Assembly (NCBI GenBank): GCA_903916205.1
Contig: CAIWVX010000196.1
Coordinates: forward strand, 1 to 6,625
DNA length: 6,625 bases
From: an uncultured beta proteobacterium
GTDB taxonomy: Bacteria > Pseudomonadota > Gammaproteobacteria > Burkholderiales > Rhodocyclaceae
Direction: 5' to 3'
The first letter of the stretch is position 1. Every line of letters begins with the position of its first letter. A program made the translations under genes and the position numbers. Shown one piece after another: positions 5,649 through 6,625 of the stretch. The notes beneath the pieces are model-generated. The model did no database searches. It saw only the letters and a list, made by a program, of their open reading frames with translations, and had not been told where the DNA came from.

Positions 5649-6257
5649 ATGAAACTCTATTACTTCCCCAGCGCCTGTTCGCTTTCTCCCCACATCGCCC
5701 TGCGTGAAGCCGGTCTCGACTTCGAGCTGGTGCGTGTTGATCTAGGCACCCACAAGCTGCCCGATGGACGCGAGTTCACCCAGATCAATCCCAAGGGTTA
5801 CGTTCCGGCGCTCGAACTCGACAACGGAACCGTCCTGACCGAAGGAACCGCCATTGTTCAGTACATCGCTGACCTCAAGCCCGAAACCGGCCTAGCTCCC
5901 AAAGCCGGCACACTTGAGCGTTACCAGTTACAAGAATGGCTGGGCTTCATCAATTCGGAAGTGCACAAAGGCTTTAGCCCGTTGTTCAACCCGAAAACCC
6001 CGGAAGAGTACAAAACCACGGCCCGCAAAAATCTGTCCAACCGGCTGGCTTACCTCGCCGAACATCTGGCGAAACACGATTACCTGATGGGCAAACAATT
6101 CACGGTAGCCGACGCTTATTTATTCACGATGCTTAACTGGGGACCGTGGACCAACGTCGATATCACCGCCTGGCCGTCACTCGTAGCCTTCCAGCAACGC
6201 CTTTCGAGCCGCCCCAGCATCGTCGCTGCACAGGCGGCAGAAGCGGCCAAGAACTAA
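5649..6257 (+). CDS. gstA: Beta-class glutathione S-transferase
   Basis: A 202-residue cytosolic GST, the same length as E. coli GstA (201) and similar throughout. The N-terminal thioredoxin-like domain (1-80) starts MKLYYFPSACSLSPHIAL with Cys10, the beta-class signature cysteine that forms the mixed disulfide with glutathione. NPKGYVPAL (47-55) holds the cis-proline and TEGTAIVQYI (64-73) the gamma-glutamyl binding region. The alpha-helical C-terminal domain has EVHKGFSPLF with His106, matching the second beta-class active-site residue, and the folding N-cap motif FTVADAYLF (151-159). It conjugates or reduces electrophiles with glutathione; the physiological substrate is unknown. The ATG has AAGGA eight bases upstream. 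It follows a broken doxX and a lysR stump, so it has probably lost its original promoter and regulator, though its own frame is intact. Confidence 0.95.
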   Translation: MKLYYFPSACSLSPHIALREAGLDFELVRVDLGTHKLPDGREFTQINPKGYVPALELDNGTVLTEGTAIVQYIADLKPETGLAPKAGTLERYQLQEWLGFINSEVHKGFSPLFNPKTPEEYKTTARKNLSNRLAYLAEHLAKHDYLMGKQFTVADAYLFTMLNWGPWTNVDITAWPSLVAFQQRLSSRPSIVAAQAAEAAKN

Positions 6258-6276
6258 CAACGTCACCCACCCAGCC

Positions 6277-6298
6277 GGAGCGGCAATACGGCCGCTCC
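6277..6298 (+). terminator. GC-rich hairpin downstream of gst
   Basis: GGAGCGGC (6277-6284) and GCCGCTCC (6291-6298) form a perfect 8-bp stem with a six-base loop, 20 bases after the gst stop. No T run follows (next bases are CAACCAACC), so it is not a classical intrinsic terminator; it may stabilise the transcript 3' end or assist termination. Confidence 0.4.
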
Positions 6299-6529
6299 CA
6301 ACCAACCGTCAGGCCATTAAGCCAACCCGGCAACCCTCCTGATGCTTTCGACACACTGAAATACGAGGCCACGCCTTTTACCTCACCGCTTAAACACCCA
6401 GTGCGATGCAGAGTCCGGCAGAGCATGCAAACAACCGTACCGGTGTCGACTCGACGACTCTACAACCCTTCGTTCCTTTCGTTTCCACATCAAAAATGCA
6501 AAAAAATCTCGTCCTGTAAGCTGGGCGAG
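6299..6529. other. Intergenic stretch without a recognisable gene
   Basis: Between the gst hairpin and the large palindrome I see no reading frame with family resemblance, no tRNA-like fold and no clear promoter. A plus-strand frame covering 6146-6592 starts inside gst and has low-complexity, Pro/Thr/Ser/Arg-rich content typical of non-coding translation. GTCGACTCGACGAC (6444-6457) is a short run of tandem CGACT/TCGAC units of unknown meaning. Confidence 0.5.
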
Positions 6530-6584
6530 TTTCAATCGCGGAATTTGGGGAAAACAGGGGGAAACCCAAATTCCGCGATTGAAA
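6530..6584. repeat. Perfect 20-bp inverted repeat (REP/MITE-like palindrome)
   Basis: The arms TTTCAATCGCGGAATTTGGG (6530-6549) and its exact reverse complement (6565-6584) flank a 15-base loop GAAAACAGGGGGAAA. A 20-bp perfect stem cannot be chance and would form a very stable hairpin or cruciform. No T run follows on either strand, so it is not a normal terminator. The layout, long perfect stem with an asymmetric purine-rich loop, suits a REP-type palindrome mobilised by a Y1 (RAYT) transposase, or a short MITE; no transposase is in the window. It lies between gst and whatever follows beyond the right edge. Confidence 0.8.
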
Positions 6585-6625
6585 TTACATAGAACATAAA
6601 GAACCCCGCCAAGCGGACGATCCGG

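Noticed and set aside
6530..6584. Possible CRISPR repeats because of the TTTCAATC / GATTGAAA ends
   Set aside because: Only one inverted pair is present, the two copies are in opposite orientation with a 15-base loop, and no spacers or cas genes are seen.
6146..6592. A 148-residue plus-strand frame starting inside gst and running through the right-hand palindrome
   Set aside because: It overlaps gst out of frame, has low-complexity composition, and includes one whole inverted repeat; no ribosome site or family motif.

Overview
The window reads as chromosomal DNA from a facultatively anaerobic, ubiquinone-making proteobacterium. A denitrifying betaproteobacterium of the Rhodocyclales type is my best guess. 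This rests on a complete ubiU-ubiV-ubiT cluster for oxygen-independent ubiquinone synthesis, a PaaK-type aryl-CoA ligase paired with a tandem-ACT protein, and beta-class GST/DoxX/LysR material. The taxonomic placement is inference from gene content only; no rRNA or marker gene is present.

Layout, left to right. Positions 1-220 have no gene and hold an imperfect inverted repeat built from CACAGAG units (23-104). From 5005 down to 221 all genes are on the minus strand and form three transcription blocks. In transcription order these are: (i) ubiU-ubiV-ubiT (5005 to 2608), tightly packed, each gene with its own good Shine-Dalgarno, behind what looks like an FNR-type class II promoter (box at 5059-5072, -10 at 5032-5037); (ii) a yefM-yoeB toxin-antitoxin pair (2554 to 2044) whose -35 element is built over the ubiT stop codon; (iii) paaK plus an ACT-domain gene (1959 to 221), overlapping by one base (TGATG). 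To the right, on the plus strand, is an intact beta-class glutathione S-transferase gene (5649-6257). It is preceded by two gene stumps: the C-terminal end of a LysR-type regulator (minus, 5128 to about 5262) abutting an N-terminally truncated doxX (plus, about 5292-5600). The simplest reading is one deletion that removed most of lysR, the divergent promoter region and the start of doxX. Positions 6258-6625 carry no convincing gene; they hold a GC-rich hairpin (6277-6298) and a perfect 20-bp inverted repeat (6530-6584), probably a REP/MITE-like palindrome.

How the parts fit: UbiU and UbiV (4Fe-4S peptidase-U32-like proteins) and UbiT (SCP2 lipid-carrier protein) together support ring hydroxylation during ubiquinone synthesis without O2, and the FNR-like site fits anaerobic induction. 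PaaK activates phenylacetate or a related aryl acid to its CoA thioester, and the ACT protein may sense an aromatic amino acid or pathway metabolite. I see no wholly new system. The most useful leads are the predicted oxygen-responsive ubiUVT promoter, the YoeB toxin whose usual C-terminal tyrosine is an aspartate, the lysR/doxX deletion scar that orphans gst, and the two intergenic palindromes.
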